The notes beneath the pieces were generated by a model, which saw only the letters and a program-made list of their open reading frames with translations, was not told where the DNA came from and did not search any database. DNA of 63,372 bases, taken from Coprobacter sp. Its GTDB lineage: Bacteria; Bacteroidota; Bacteroidia; Bacteroidales; UBA11471. Below are positions 56,580 through 63,372 of this stretch, one piece after another (positions within the stretch are counted from its first letter, which is position 1; each line of letters begins with the position of its first letter). A program made the translations under genes and the position numbers. The stretch spans positions 1 to 63,372 of the forward strand of contig JAFTRN010000011.1 in the NCBI GenBank assembly GCA_017462265.1, read 5' to 3'.

Positions 56580-56720
56580 GATGATAGCTGTAATTTGTCT
56601 CAAAAAATGGTATAATTATTGCGAAATGGAGCTCTCGACGAACCAAAAAGAAACGGCGTTTTTTTTGATGTGCGATTTCTGTGAATATGAGGCTGTGTCA
56701 AAATTATCAGGTACCCCCAA

Positions 56721-59462
56721 TTATTTCTTCTCTTTTTCTTGAGAGATGTACTCGCTGGGGGTGAGGCCGGTCTCTTTTTTGAAGTAACGGAAAAATGAGG
56801 CGCGAGAGCTGAATCCGCACAACTCGGCGAGGGCCGTGAGTGTGTATCTGGTGTATTCGTCGGTCTCGACCATGTGTTTGAACTCGCGGATGCGAAATTT
56901 ATTGATGTAGTCGTAATAGTTGCTGTTGAGGTGCTGGCTGAAAAGGTACGAAAGCGTCTGTGCCGACGTGCCTATGGCAGTGGCCAAGTCGGCCAATTTC
57001 AGGTCGGGGCGGATATAGAGTCGTTGCTCGCTCATCACGGTGGTGAGTTTGGCGAGCAGAGCCTCTTTTTCGTCGATACCTATGTTGGTGGCTTTGTATT
57101 TTTCGCCACTCTCTTTGACGGGTTTTCGGTCGCCCGACGGACTTTCGATAACTATTTTCCACTTGCGAATACGAATACCTATCTTCTTTCCTATATAATA
57201 TATAATGATAAAGGAGCAGATGAAAATAGCCGACAGGAATACCGAGTATTTGGTGTTTTGCGCCAAGGGTACATATACCGAGATGGAGGTCTGCGATGAT
57301 TCGTCGCCGGGACGCATGACGATAAATTTGTGACGCCCCCACGAGGGACTGTAATAGGTAATATCGGTCTCGCCGGTAATCGTTTTCCAATCGTTGTCGG
57401 TGCCCTCTAACTTGACCATAAAGCGCGAATGTTCGGGGGCCGTGTAACAGAGGTCGGAAAGGCAGAAAGTGAGCGAGCCCGGTCGTTTGTCGAGTGTAAT
57501 TTCCTGTCTGTCGGTGTGCGTGGGTGGTAATGAGAGGCCCATGGGTTGTCCGTCGATACGTAGGTCGGTAATCTGTATAGGGTATGGGGCGGTGTTTCGA
57601 TGCCCGGAGAGGTTGTTTTTGAGCTGTAATAGTCCTTTCACGTTCCCAAACCATATATTTCCATTCTCGTCTTTTATGGGTTTGCATAGGGTGAATATGG
57701 GGCTGGGAATGCCGTCGGAAAAATTGTACGACGTGTATGTGCCGTCGCTCTCGTAGCGGTATATGCCGTTGTTGGTGCCTATCCACAAACGACCTTGCTC
57801 GTCCTCGATGATGCACTGCCCGTCTTTATCGACCAATGGTGAGTTGGGCGACAGATAGCGACGGAAATTGCGCAGGGAGAGGTCTGATACCGATATGGCG
57901 CCCTTATCGGGTATGAAGTAGAGGTGGTGAGAGTTGTCTTCGTATATGGAGCGTATTTTCTCACGATGAAAAAACTCATCGGGGAATATGTCGGTGCGCA
58001 ATCGTTGTGCGGTAGAGTCCCATATACACATTCCGGTCTCGGTGCAAATCCAACCTTTACCCTTCGAGTCGAAGAATATCTCATATACGGTTCCGGTGGG
58101 CAGGTGTGAGTTGCTCTCGTCGTATCGGGTGAGTTTCTTGTCGTAGTAACGATATAAGCCTATGTTGGTACCTATCCACAAGGCGCCGGTGGCATCGGGT
58201 TGTATGCAATATATTTGTCCCTTGGCAAGCTCGGTATCTTCGGGCATAAAGGGCGACAATTTCGATTTTCGTGCGTCGAAGGTGTACATACCGCCGCCGT
58301 ATGTGCCGATATAGTATCGGTTTTGGTGGTGAAGTATGGAGAATACCATTTGAGCGTTGAGTTGCGACTTGTCGAAGAAACGTTTTTCGCCGGTGGCGTC
58401 GTTGGTGAAGAGCAACCCTTCGCGTGTGCCGATGAGCTTTTCATCGCCGTGTATGGCGGCGGCCCGTACTTTCATGCCTTTGGTAGCCGGGTAAGTTGTG
58501 AAAGTGTTGTTCTGGTATAGGGTGTAATCGAAACCCTCTTGGTAATATCCTATCCATATAAGATTGTCGCGATCGACAAGCAGGGAATATACGGCGTTGG
58601 AGGTGAGTGCCGACTCGTTGTCGGCCGAGTGTCGGAAAGATTGTATGATTTTGTTCTCGCGGGTGGAGATGAAATGTACGCCGTTACCGTCGGTACCGAC
58701 ATATAGCAGGTCTTTGCCGTCGGACGATAGCGCCGATATGACGTTGCACTCGACATTGAGGTAGCGCGAGAATTGTGCGGTAGGTATGTCGAACTGTACC
58801 AATCCGATGGTGGGTGTACCTATGTAGAGCGTGTTGCCTATACCGGTAATGCGGGTGAAACGTATCGCTTGGCCGTCGTAGAAATAGGAATTGGTCTTGC
58901 GGGTGGTAAGCGAGATGGAGTGTATGCCGTTCTCGGACGAGAGCCACAGTATATCATTGTGTATGTACAGGTCGGTGATGTGGTTGGTGGGATCGAGTTC
59001 GTTGGTATGAATGAGCAGATGCTCTATCTGAGAACCCTTGTAGATAAAAACGCCATTCTCCGTACCGATAAACAGCGCATCGTTGTGGTGGAGGAAACAT
59101 TTCACGCCACAGTCGATTATCTCTTGCGCCAACCGCTCGAGCTTGTCAGTCTGTTTGTTGATGTGCCAAAGGCCACTACCATTACCCATCAGTATTCTGC
59201 CGCCGGATAATTCGGTGATGGCATTGACACGCTTTTGCACTTCGTTGGTACCGAGTACGGGGTAGTGCTTCACGTGACTGCCGTCGAAACAGTCGAGCGA
59301 ATTACCCAATCCTAACCAAATCAGACCCGTGGAGTCTTTGTAGATGGTGTTTACCAATAGATCGGCCAATCCGTCGGATATGGATACGTTGCGAAACGTG
59401 TAGGCATGACAATAGCTGCTGCATATTGCCATACATAATATCCATATCAGAATTTTTTTCAT
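56721..59462 (-). CDS. propeller-sensor/Y_Y_Y/AraC membrane regulator without kinase
   Basis: This protein has 913 residues from the start at 59462, chosen because it gives the signal peptide ending CHAY; an ATG eight codons upstream is also possible. Residues about 22-620 hold repeated 'GLIWLGL/LWIGTNxGIYRY' motifs of two periplasmic Reg_prop beta-propellers. A Y_Y_Y domain follows (about 620-735), then one transmembrane helix (about 739-759). A linker of about 45 residues leads directly to an AraC-type helix-turn-helix pair (about 804-910, ending in GFSSRASFFRYFKKETGLTPSEYI). The histidine kinase and receiver domains of hybrid two-component systems are absent. It probably senses a PUL oligosaccharide and activates the neighbouring locus from the membrane. 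Confidence 0.88.
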   Translation of the reverse strand: MKKILIWILCMAICSSYCHAYTFRNVSISDGLADLLVNTIYKDSTGLIWLGLGNSLDCFDGSHVKHYPVLGTNEVQKRVNAITELSGGRILMGNGSGLWHINKQTDKLERLAQEIIDCGVKCFLHHNDALFIGTENGVFIYKGSQIEHLLIHTNELDPTNHITDLYIHNDILWLSSENGIHSISLTTRKTNSYFYDGQAIRFTRITGIGNTLYIGTPTIGLVQFDIPTAQFSRYLNVECNVISALSSDGKDLLYVGTDGNGVHFISTRENKIIQSFRHSADNESALTSNAVYSLLVDRDNLIWIGYYQEGFDYTLYQNNTFTTYPATKGMKVRAAAIHGDEKLIGTREGLLFTNDATGEKRFFDKSQLNAQMVFSILHHQNRYYIGTYGGGMYTFDARKSKLSPFMPEDTELAKGQIYCIQPDATGALWIGTNIGLYRYYDKKLTRYDESNSHLPTGTVYEIFFDSKGKGWICTETGMCIWDSTAQRLRTDIFPDEFFHREKIRSIYEDNSHHLYFIPDKGAISVSDLSLRNFRRYLSPNSPLVDKDGQCIIEDEQGRLWIGTNNGIYRYESDGTYTSYNFSDGIPSPIFTLCKPIKDENGNIWFGNVKGLLQLKNNLSGHRNTAPYPIQITDLRIDGQPMGLSLPPTHTDRQEITLDKRPGSLTFCLSDLCYTAPEHSRFMVKLEGTDNDWKTITGETDITYYSPSWGRHKFIVMRPGDESSQTSISVYVPLAQNTKYSVFLSAIFICSFIIIYYIGKKIGIRIRKWKIVIESPSGDRKPVKESGEKYKATNIGIDEKEALLAKLTTVMSEQRLYIRPDLKLADLATAIGTSAQTLSYLFSQHLNSNYYDYINKFRIREFKHMVETDEYTRYTLTALAELCGFSSRASFFRYFKKETGLTPSEYISQEKEKK

Positions 59463-59581
59463 GTGGTAGGCGTGTTTTTCATTCATAATCGGCTGTTCGA
59501 ACCTTTTGTGATTAATCTTGTCTAAAGATGCGAACAAGCAGTTCCTTAATTATGGGTGTGACGTATCCTCGTGGTTTATCG

Positions 59582-59589
59582 CAAAGATA
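59582..59589 (-). promoter_or_regulatory. -7 box upstream of the AraC-type regulator
   Basis: On the minus strand this is TATCTTTG, an exact match, about 120 bases from the chosen start codon. No TTTG is seen at the -33 distance. Confidence 0.45.
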
Positions 59590-59664
59590 AAGAATTTTTT
59601 TTGAAATCTATTTATTCGTGTGGAAATAAATAGCGTAAGCGACGATTTTGGGTGTAAAAAATAC

Positions 59665-59702
59665 AATAAAGGCGACTTTCGGGGTGAAAAGTCGCCTTTA
59701 TT
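59665..59702. terminator. terminator of the sugar operon
   Basis: A perfect 15-bp stem (59665-59679 with 59688-59702) has an 8-base loop, 17 bases past the manA stop codon. On the minus strand it is followed by GTATTTTTTAC. Confidence 0.85.
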
Positions 59703-59719
59703 TCGGGTGTAAACGATAT

Positions 59720-60682
59720 TTATACGATGTAGGTCTCTAACAATTTGCATGCGGGGGCAGGGGTAATGCTTATACCGGCAGTGGTAGCAGGCAATAGCAG
59801 TGTTTCGCCGGCTTGCAATGCTATACTTTCGGAGTCGGTGGAGATTTCGCACTTGCCTTCGAGTCCGATAAGCACGATAAATGAGTCTTTGTCGCTGTAA
59901 TCGATATTGATGTCTCGGTCGAGTTTGTAGAGGTTGGTCGTGAAGTGTTCGCAGGTGGCGAGGTTTACCGATTGGTTGCATTTTCCCTCGTAGTGTGTGC
60001 GGTAGTCGGGTAGTACTGTGTAGTCGATTACTTCCTTGGCAAGCTCGGTGTGCAACTCGCGGGTATTGCCGTTGGCATCGCGACGGTCGAAGTCGAAGAT
60101 GCGGTAGGTAATATCGGAGGTCTCCTGTATCTCGGCGAGGAATGTGCCGGCACCGATACTATGTATGCGTCCGGCCGGAAGAAAGAACACATCGCCGGGT
60201 TTCACGTTGTAGTCTTGTAGTACCTCGGTGATGGTAGAGTCGGCAACCTTTGCAGCATACTGTTCGGGGGTGACGGCTTGCGAGAAACCCGAGCGAAGGT
60301 GCGCGTCGGGGGTGGTATCTACGATATACCACATCTCGGTTTTACCTCGTTTGCCATGCTTGGCCATGGCTTGCTCGTCGTTGGGGTGTACTTGTATGGA
60401 GAGGTCATCGCGCGCGTCGATAAACTTTATGAGCAGGGGGAATGTGTCGCCGAAGCGGGCATAATTGGCCTTTCCTATCAGGCTCTCCTTCATCTCTTGC
60501 AATAGTTGTGTGATGGTTTTTCCCCGGTCGTCGCCGTTGGCAATGACCGACTCGTCACCTTTTACACCCGAGAGCTCCCAGCTTTCGCCTACGTGGGTAA
60601 GGTCGGTGTGTAAATGCTTGAATGGGGCGATGCTGTCACCGCCCCATATCGTTTGTTTCAATATCGGATTGAATTTCCACAT
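59720..60682 (-). CDS. manA: mannose-6-phosphate isomerase, type I
   Basis: This cytoplasmic zinc enzyme of 320 residues interconverts mannose 6-phosphate and fructose 6-phosphate. The zinc-site motif IQVHPNDEQAM is at about 96-106, with KTEMWYIVD following at about 113-121. The cupin continuation GRIHSIGAGTFLAEIQETSDITYRIFDF spans about 172-200. The length fits the short type I isomerases of Bacteroidetes and Firmicutes. It is the last gene of an operon with a ROK kinase (27 bases upstream) and an MFS transporter, consistent with uptake, phosphorylation and isomerisation of a hexose. Confidence 0.93.
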   Translation of the reverse strand: MWKFNPILKQTIWGGDSIAPFKHLHTDLTHVGESWELSGVKGDESVIANGDDRGKTITQLLQEMKESLIGKANYARFGDTFPLLIKFIDARDDLSIQVHPNDEQAMAKHGKRGKTEMWYIVDTTPDAHLRSGFSQAVTPEQYAAKVADSTITEVLQDYNVKPGDVFFLPAGRIHSIGAGTFLAEIQETSDITYRIFDFDRRDANGNTRELHTELAKEVIDYTVLPDYRTHYEGKCNQSVNLATCEHFTTNLYKLDRDINIDYSDKDSFIVLIGLEGKCEISTDSESIALQAGETLLLPATTAGISITPAPACKLLETYIV

Positions 60683-60709
60683 AAATAAGATGTTTAATCG
60701 ACTCTATGA

Positions 60710-61675
60710 TTAAGCTTCCCAACCCAATGCGCTTGCGCCCAATACGGCGGCATCGGTATCTTTCATAGCCGAGGCGAGAAGTTTGGTCTTGCCTTTGAAT
60801 ATATTCAACATATTGGCTTCCATGGCCTCCTCTATGGGCTTGAAGATGTAATCGCCGGCTTTGGCGAGGCCTCCGAAGAGAATTATTGCCTCGGGGCTGG
60901 AGAATACGACAAAGTTGGCAAAAGCCTTGCCGAGCAGTTCGCCGGTCTGTCTGAAGATGTCCAAGGCTACAGCATCGCCTTTTACGGCGGCATCGTACAA
61001 GTCTTTTGATGTAAGCGAGTCTATGGGTATTTCGCGCAACAGGCTCGGTTTGTCAGTGGTTTCCATTATCTCTTTGGCGGTGCGGGCTATACCGGTGGCG
61101 GAGCAATAGGCCTCGAGGCAACCTTTGCGACCACAACCGCAAGAACGTCCGTTCTCGTGTACGATGACGTGGCCCAATTCGCCGGCAAAACCATCTTTGC
61201 CATATACCATTTTACCGTCGATTACGATGCCGCTACCCACGCCGGTGCCGAGGGTTATCATGATGAAGTGTTTCATACCCTTGGCGGCGCCGTAGGTCAT
61301 TTCGCCGATAGCGGCGGCGTTGGCGTCGTTGGTGAGGGCAACGGGGAATCCCAGCTTGTCTTGCAACATTTGAGCGAGGGGTATTACACCTTTCCAGCGC
61401 AGGTTGGGGGCGTGCTCTATCGTACCGCGATAGAAGTTCCCGTTGGGCGCTCCTACACCCATACCTCTTATCTTGTCGGTCCCGCCTACGGATTCGATGA
61501 GGGGTTTCAGATGTTCGCAGATGGCGTCGATGTAATCTTCTATTTTTTCGTAATCGCGGGTTTTGATAGCGTCGCTACCCAGAATTTCACCGCGAGCGTT
61601 CACAATACCGAATACGGTGTTGGTGCCGCCTATGTCCATGCCCACTGCATAGGGCTTCTCTTGTGTTGTATTCAT
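60710..61675 (-). CDS. ROK-family sugar kinase
   Basis: This cytoplasmic sugar kinase of 321 residues has the ATP-binding motif MDIGGTNTVFGIV at the N-terminus, the catalytic region LTNDANAAAIGE at about 114-125, and GLGTGVGSG near 142-150. The zinc motif CGCGRKGCLEAY near 180-190, preceded by GELGHV, is diagnostic of ROK proteins. There is no N-terminal DNA-binding domain, so it is an enzyme rather than a ROK repressor. Glucose or mannose is the likely substrate given the manA neighbour. It follows the MFS gene by 12 bases. Confidence 0.92.
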   Translation of the reverse strand: MNTTQEKPYAVGMDIGGTNTVFGIVNARGEILGSDAIKTRDYEKIEDYIDAICEHLKPLIESVGGTDKIRGMGVGAPNGNFYRGTIEHAPNLRWKGVIPLAQMLQDKLGFPVALTNDANAAAIGEMTYGAAKGMKHFIMITLGTGVGSGIVIDGKMVYGKDGFAGELGHVIVHENGRSCGCGRKGCLEAYCSATGIARTAKEIMETTDKPSLLREIPIDSLTSKDLYDAAVKGDAVALDIFRQTGELLGKAFANFVVFSSPEAIILFGGLAKAGDYIFKPIEEAMEANMLNIFKGKTKLLASAMKDTDAAVLGASALGWEA

Positions 61676-61687
61676 ATATATAATAAA

Positions 61688-62866
61688 TTAATGGGTTTTC
61701 GATACTTTCACGCCGAAAGCGCAATAGGTGAGATAGACGACACATACCAGTATGACTAATATGCCTCCAACGATACCTATGTTGTCGGTAGCGGCTCCGA
61801 TGGCGGGTGTTACCGCGCCACCACCGGCTACGGCGGTTATCATCAGGCCCGATATGAGGTTGGCTTTGTCGGGTTGCGCGCTCACGGCCATCGAATAGAT
61901 GATGGGGAATATGCAAGAGCAGAGGAAGCCCACCGCACCTATACATATAAGATTGATAATTTCGGTCTCGATAAAGGCGAGAACCAATATGGCGGCTATA
62001 CATGCCACGATATTGATGCGGAAATATTTGATATCGGAAATTTTGGTCATGAGGAATACACCGATGAACGCGCCGATGGTACGGCTCAGGAAATAGACTT
62101 GCGGGGCTATGCCGGCCTCTTCTTTGGTCCAGTCGAAACGGGCGGCCATCACTTTGGAACTGATGAAGTTGGTGGCTACATCTACGCCTACGACGAAAAA
62201 TATACCCAAGAACAGCAATAAAATGGTTTTGTTTTTCAAGAGGGAGAGGGTTTTGCCTACGGTGGCTTGTTCGGTGCTGTTGTCGATGTGTTCACGCTCG
62301 ATGGGGGTGAGCATCAACCACAAGCCCGACGCCAAAGTGATGGCACCCAGAATGGGGAAACAGTAATACCACAGCTGCTCATCACCCTTGCCAAAGTAGG
62401 TCACGGCGAACATTACGATGTAGGGGCCTACAAGCGAGGATATGGCTTTTACTACTTGCCCGGCCGTGAGACTACTGGTCAGTAGTTTCTGGTCGGTAAC
62501 TACGTTGCTGAGTAGCGGGTTGAGCGATACCTGCAATATGGCATTGCCTATACCGAGCAGGGCGTATGCAAGCATACAAGTAATACTGTTATAAGATAGG
62601 AGGGGGATAATCATACCGGCGACCGTGATGGCCATGCTTAGTAATACCATGTTTTTACGACCGAATCGGTTCATTTGTATGCCGACGGGGATACCGAGGA
62701 ATAAAAACCATACAAATACCATGGAGGGTATAAGTCCGGTCATGGTATTTGACCAGCCGAATGCGTCTTGAGCATAGTCGGATGAGATGCCTACGATGTC
62801 GCAAAATCCCATTACGAAAAAGCCGAATAGGACGGGTAGAATTTTAGTTACAGAATTATTTTTCAT
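61688..62866 (-). CDS. MFS sugar transporter (glucose/galactose/fucose-like)
   Basis: This 392-residue inner-membrane protein has about 12 hydrophobic helices. The opening FGFFVMGFCDIVGISSDYAQ and the loop MNRFGRKNMVLLSM (about 62-75) fit the sugar-proton symporter branch related to fucose and glucose/galactose permeases. A central cytoplasmic loop (PIEREHIDNSTEQATVG) lies near 192-208. It is the first gene of an operon with the ROK kinase and manA, so hexose uptake is expected. Confidence 0.88.
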   Translation of the reverse strand: MKNNSVTKILPVLFGFFVMGFCDIVGISSDYAQDAFGWSNTMTGLIPSMVFVWFLFLGIPVGIQMNRFGRKNMVLLSMAITVAGMIIPLLSYNSITCMLAYALLGIGNAILQVSLNPLLSNVVTDQKLLTSSLTAGQVVKAISSLVGPYIVMFAVTYFGKGDEQLWYYCFPILGAITLASGLWLMLTPIEREHIDNSTEQATVGKTLSLLKNKTILLLFLGIFFVVGVDVATNFISSKVMAARFDWTKEEAGIAPQVYFLSRTIGAFIGVFLMTKISDIKYFRINIVACIAAILVLAFIETEIINLICIGAVGFLCSCIFPIIYSMAVSAQPDKANLISGLMITAVAGGGAVTPAIGAATDNIGIVGGILVILVCVVYLTYCAFGVKVSKTH

Positions 62867-62999
62867 ACGGACATTGTTTTGTGCCTGTATTCATTATAAC
62901 AACACAGGCGGGTGAATATATTGTAAGAAGTACGTATGACGCGTGGTGTAATACTCAATCGCAATTGTTTTTTTTGATAGAAGCTGTGTTTCTTCGGTG

Positions 63000-63007
63000 T
63001 AAAGATA
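63000..63007 (-). promoter_or_regulatory. possible -7 box of the sugar operon
   Basis: On the minus strand this is TATCTTTA, one base from consensus, 134 bases upstream of the MFS start codon. No convincing -33 element is seen. The rest of 62867-63180 shows nothing I recognise. Confidence 0.35.
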
Positions 63008-63184
63008 ATAAGTTTGTGCGAATGTCGGCTGTGAAATTGACTTTTTTTTGAATGATAATTTCTTGTAGTACTTTTATCGGCTCTTTGGCATATATGAATA
63101 CTAGGTGTGGCGGAGTTTTTGAAGGGGCTCTAAGAGGGGGATTTTCGGTATGGTGTGGAAATTATAAAAAAAGCGGCAAAAAAA

Positions 63185-63202
63185 GTATGTTATATAACAT
63201 AC
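63185..63202. repeat. perfect 18-bp palindrome upstream of the rRNA-type promoter
   Basis: GTATGTTATATAACATAC is its own reverse complement over all 18 bases. It ends 60 bases before the -33 box of the rRNA-type promoter and is too short-looped for a hairpin terminator, so it may be a binding site for a dimeric protein. Confidence 0.45.
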
Positions 63203-63262
63203 GTGGTGCTCAGGGAGTTGTGTGTTTTGGTGAAAAATTTTTGAAAAAAAGTTTGAAAAATA

Positions 63263-63294
63263 TTTGGTGGGAATAGTAAAAGGCTCTATCTTTG
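63263..63294 (+). promoter_or_regulatory. rRNA operon-type promoter
   Basis: TTTG (63263-63266) and TATCTTTG (63287-63294) are spaced by 20 bases and preceded by an A-rich tract (63226-63260) like an UP element. The sequence that follows, GCACCCGCTTTC, is what I recall directly downstream of Bacteroides 16S rRNA promoters. Confidence 0.75.
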
Positions 63295-63299
63295 CACCC

Positions 63300-63372
63300 G
63301 CTTTCCCGATAGAACGGGGCCCGCGAGCGAGTGGGAGATAAGCGAAAGATCTTTGAGGAAATGACAGACAAA
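63300..63372 (+). other. rRNA operon leader (16S gene expected beyond the edge)
   Basis: The last bases (GCGAAAGATCTTTGAGG, then AAATGACAGAC) match the general form of the Bacteroidales rRNA leader, including the GATCTTTGA antitermination-like segment. The GC-rich inverted segment around 63304-63335 fits a processing stem. No 16S sequence is included in the window. Confidence 0.65.

Noticed and set aside
56721..59462. Hybrid two-component system (HTCS)
   Set aside because: The sensor part fits, but no histidine kinase, ATPase or receiver motif is present between the membrane helix and the AraC domain.
63052..63276. Small coding gene of 74 residues near the right edge
   Set aside because: It spans the palindrome and the A-rich tract upstream of the rRNA-type promoter, has no ribosome-binding context, and its product resembles no family.

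Overview
The window reads as a chromosomal segment of a gut-type Bacteroidales bacterium. The evidence is SusC/SusD pairs, FAS1 lipoproteins, T9SS-like C-terminal tails, a propeller-sensor/AraC regulator, and promoters of the Bacteroidetes form (TTTG at -33, TAnnTTTG at -7, about 19-22 bases apart). The general look suggests a Barnesiellaceae- or Muribaculaceae-like genome, but I cannot fix the genus from this sequence alone.

Layout. 1-9.5 kb: a secreted MBG-repeat protein (minus strand), an AAA-type ATPase, pyruvate:ferredoxin oxidoreductase (nifJ), and a queuosine-precursor transporter. The 40-base leader of that transporter folds as a preQ1-I riboswitch. 9.5-18.3 kb: a thioester-less alpha-2-macroglobulin, a cysteine-desulfidase-type gene with a small acidic membrane-anchored partner, a gap holding two short promoter-terminator units (candidate small RNAs), and a DJ-1/PfpI protein. 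The alpha-2-macroglobulin and DJ-1 genes both start about 29 bases from copies of the same palindromic, promoter-bearing repeat.

18.7-55.9 kb: one very large polysaccharide utilisation locus (PUL), all on the minus strand. In transcription order it holds an alginate-lyase-fold/CBM6-like secreted enzyme, an unrecognised 852-residue secreted protein, two FAS1 lipoproteins, SusC-SusD, a FAS1 lipoprotein, a second SusC-SusD, then a GH28-like beta-helix enzyme, GH39, a heparinase II/III-fold lyase, GH127-type, GH106 with a LamG insert, GH97 and GH88. Upstream lie an ECF sigma factor and a membrane regulator whose propeller sensor is joined directly to an AraC DNA-binding domain with no kinase. The enzyme set points to a branched, uronic-acid-containing glycan carrying rhamnose and probably arabinose or xylose. 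No sulfatase is present. Strong hairpins inside the locus probably set expression levels of its parts.

59.7-62.9 kb: a sugar operon of an MFS transporter, a ROK sugar kinase and a type I phosphomannose isomerase, which would feed hexoses into glycolysis. 62.9-63.4 kb: an rRNA-type promoter and leader pointing out of the window; a 16S rRNA gene should lie just beyond the right edge.

I saw no CRISPR array, tRNA gene, insertion sequence or prophage gene.
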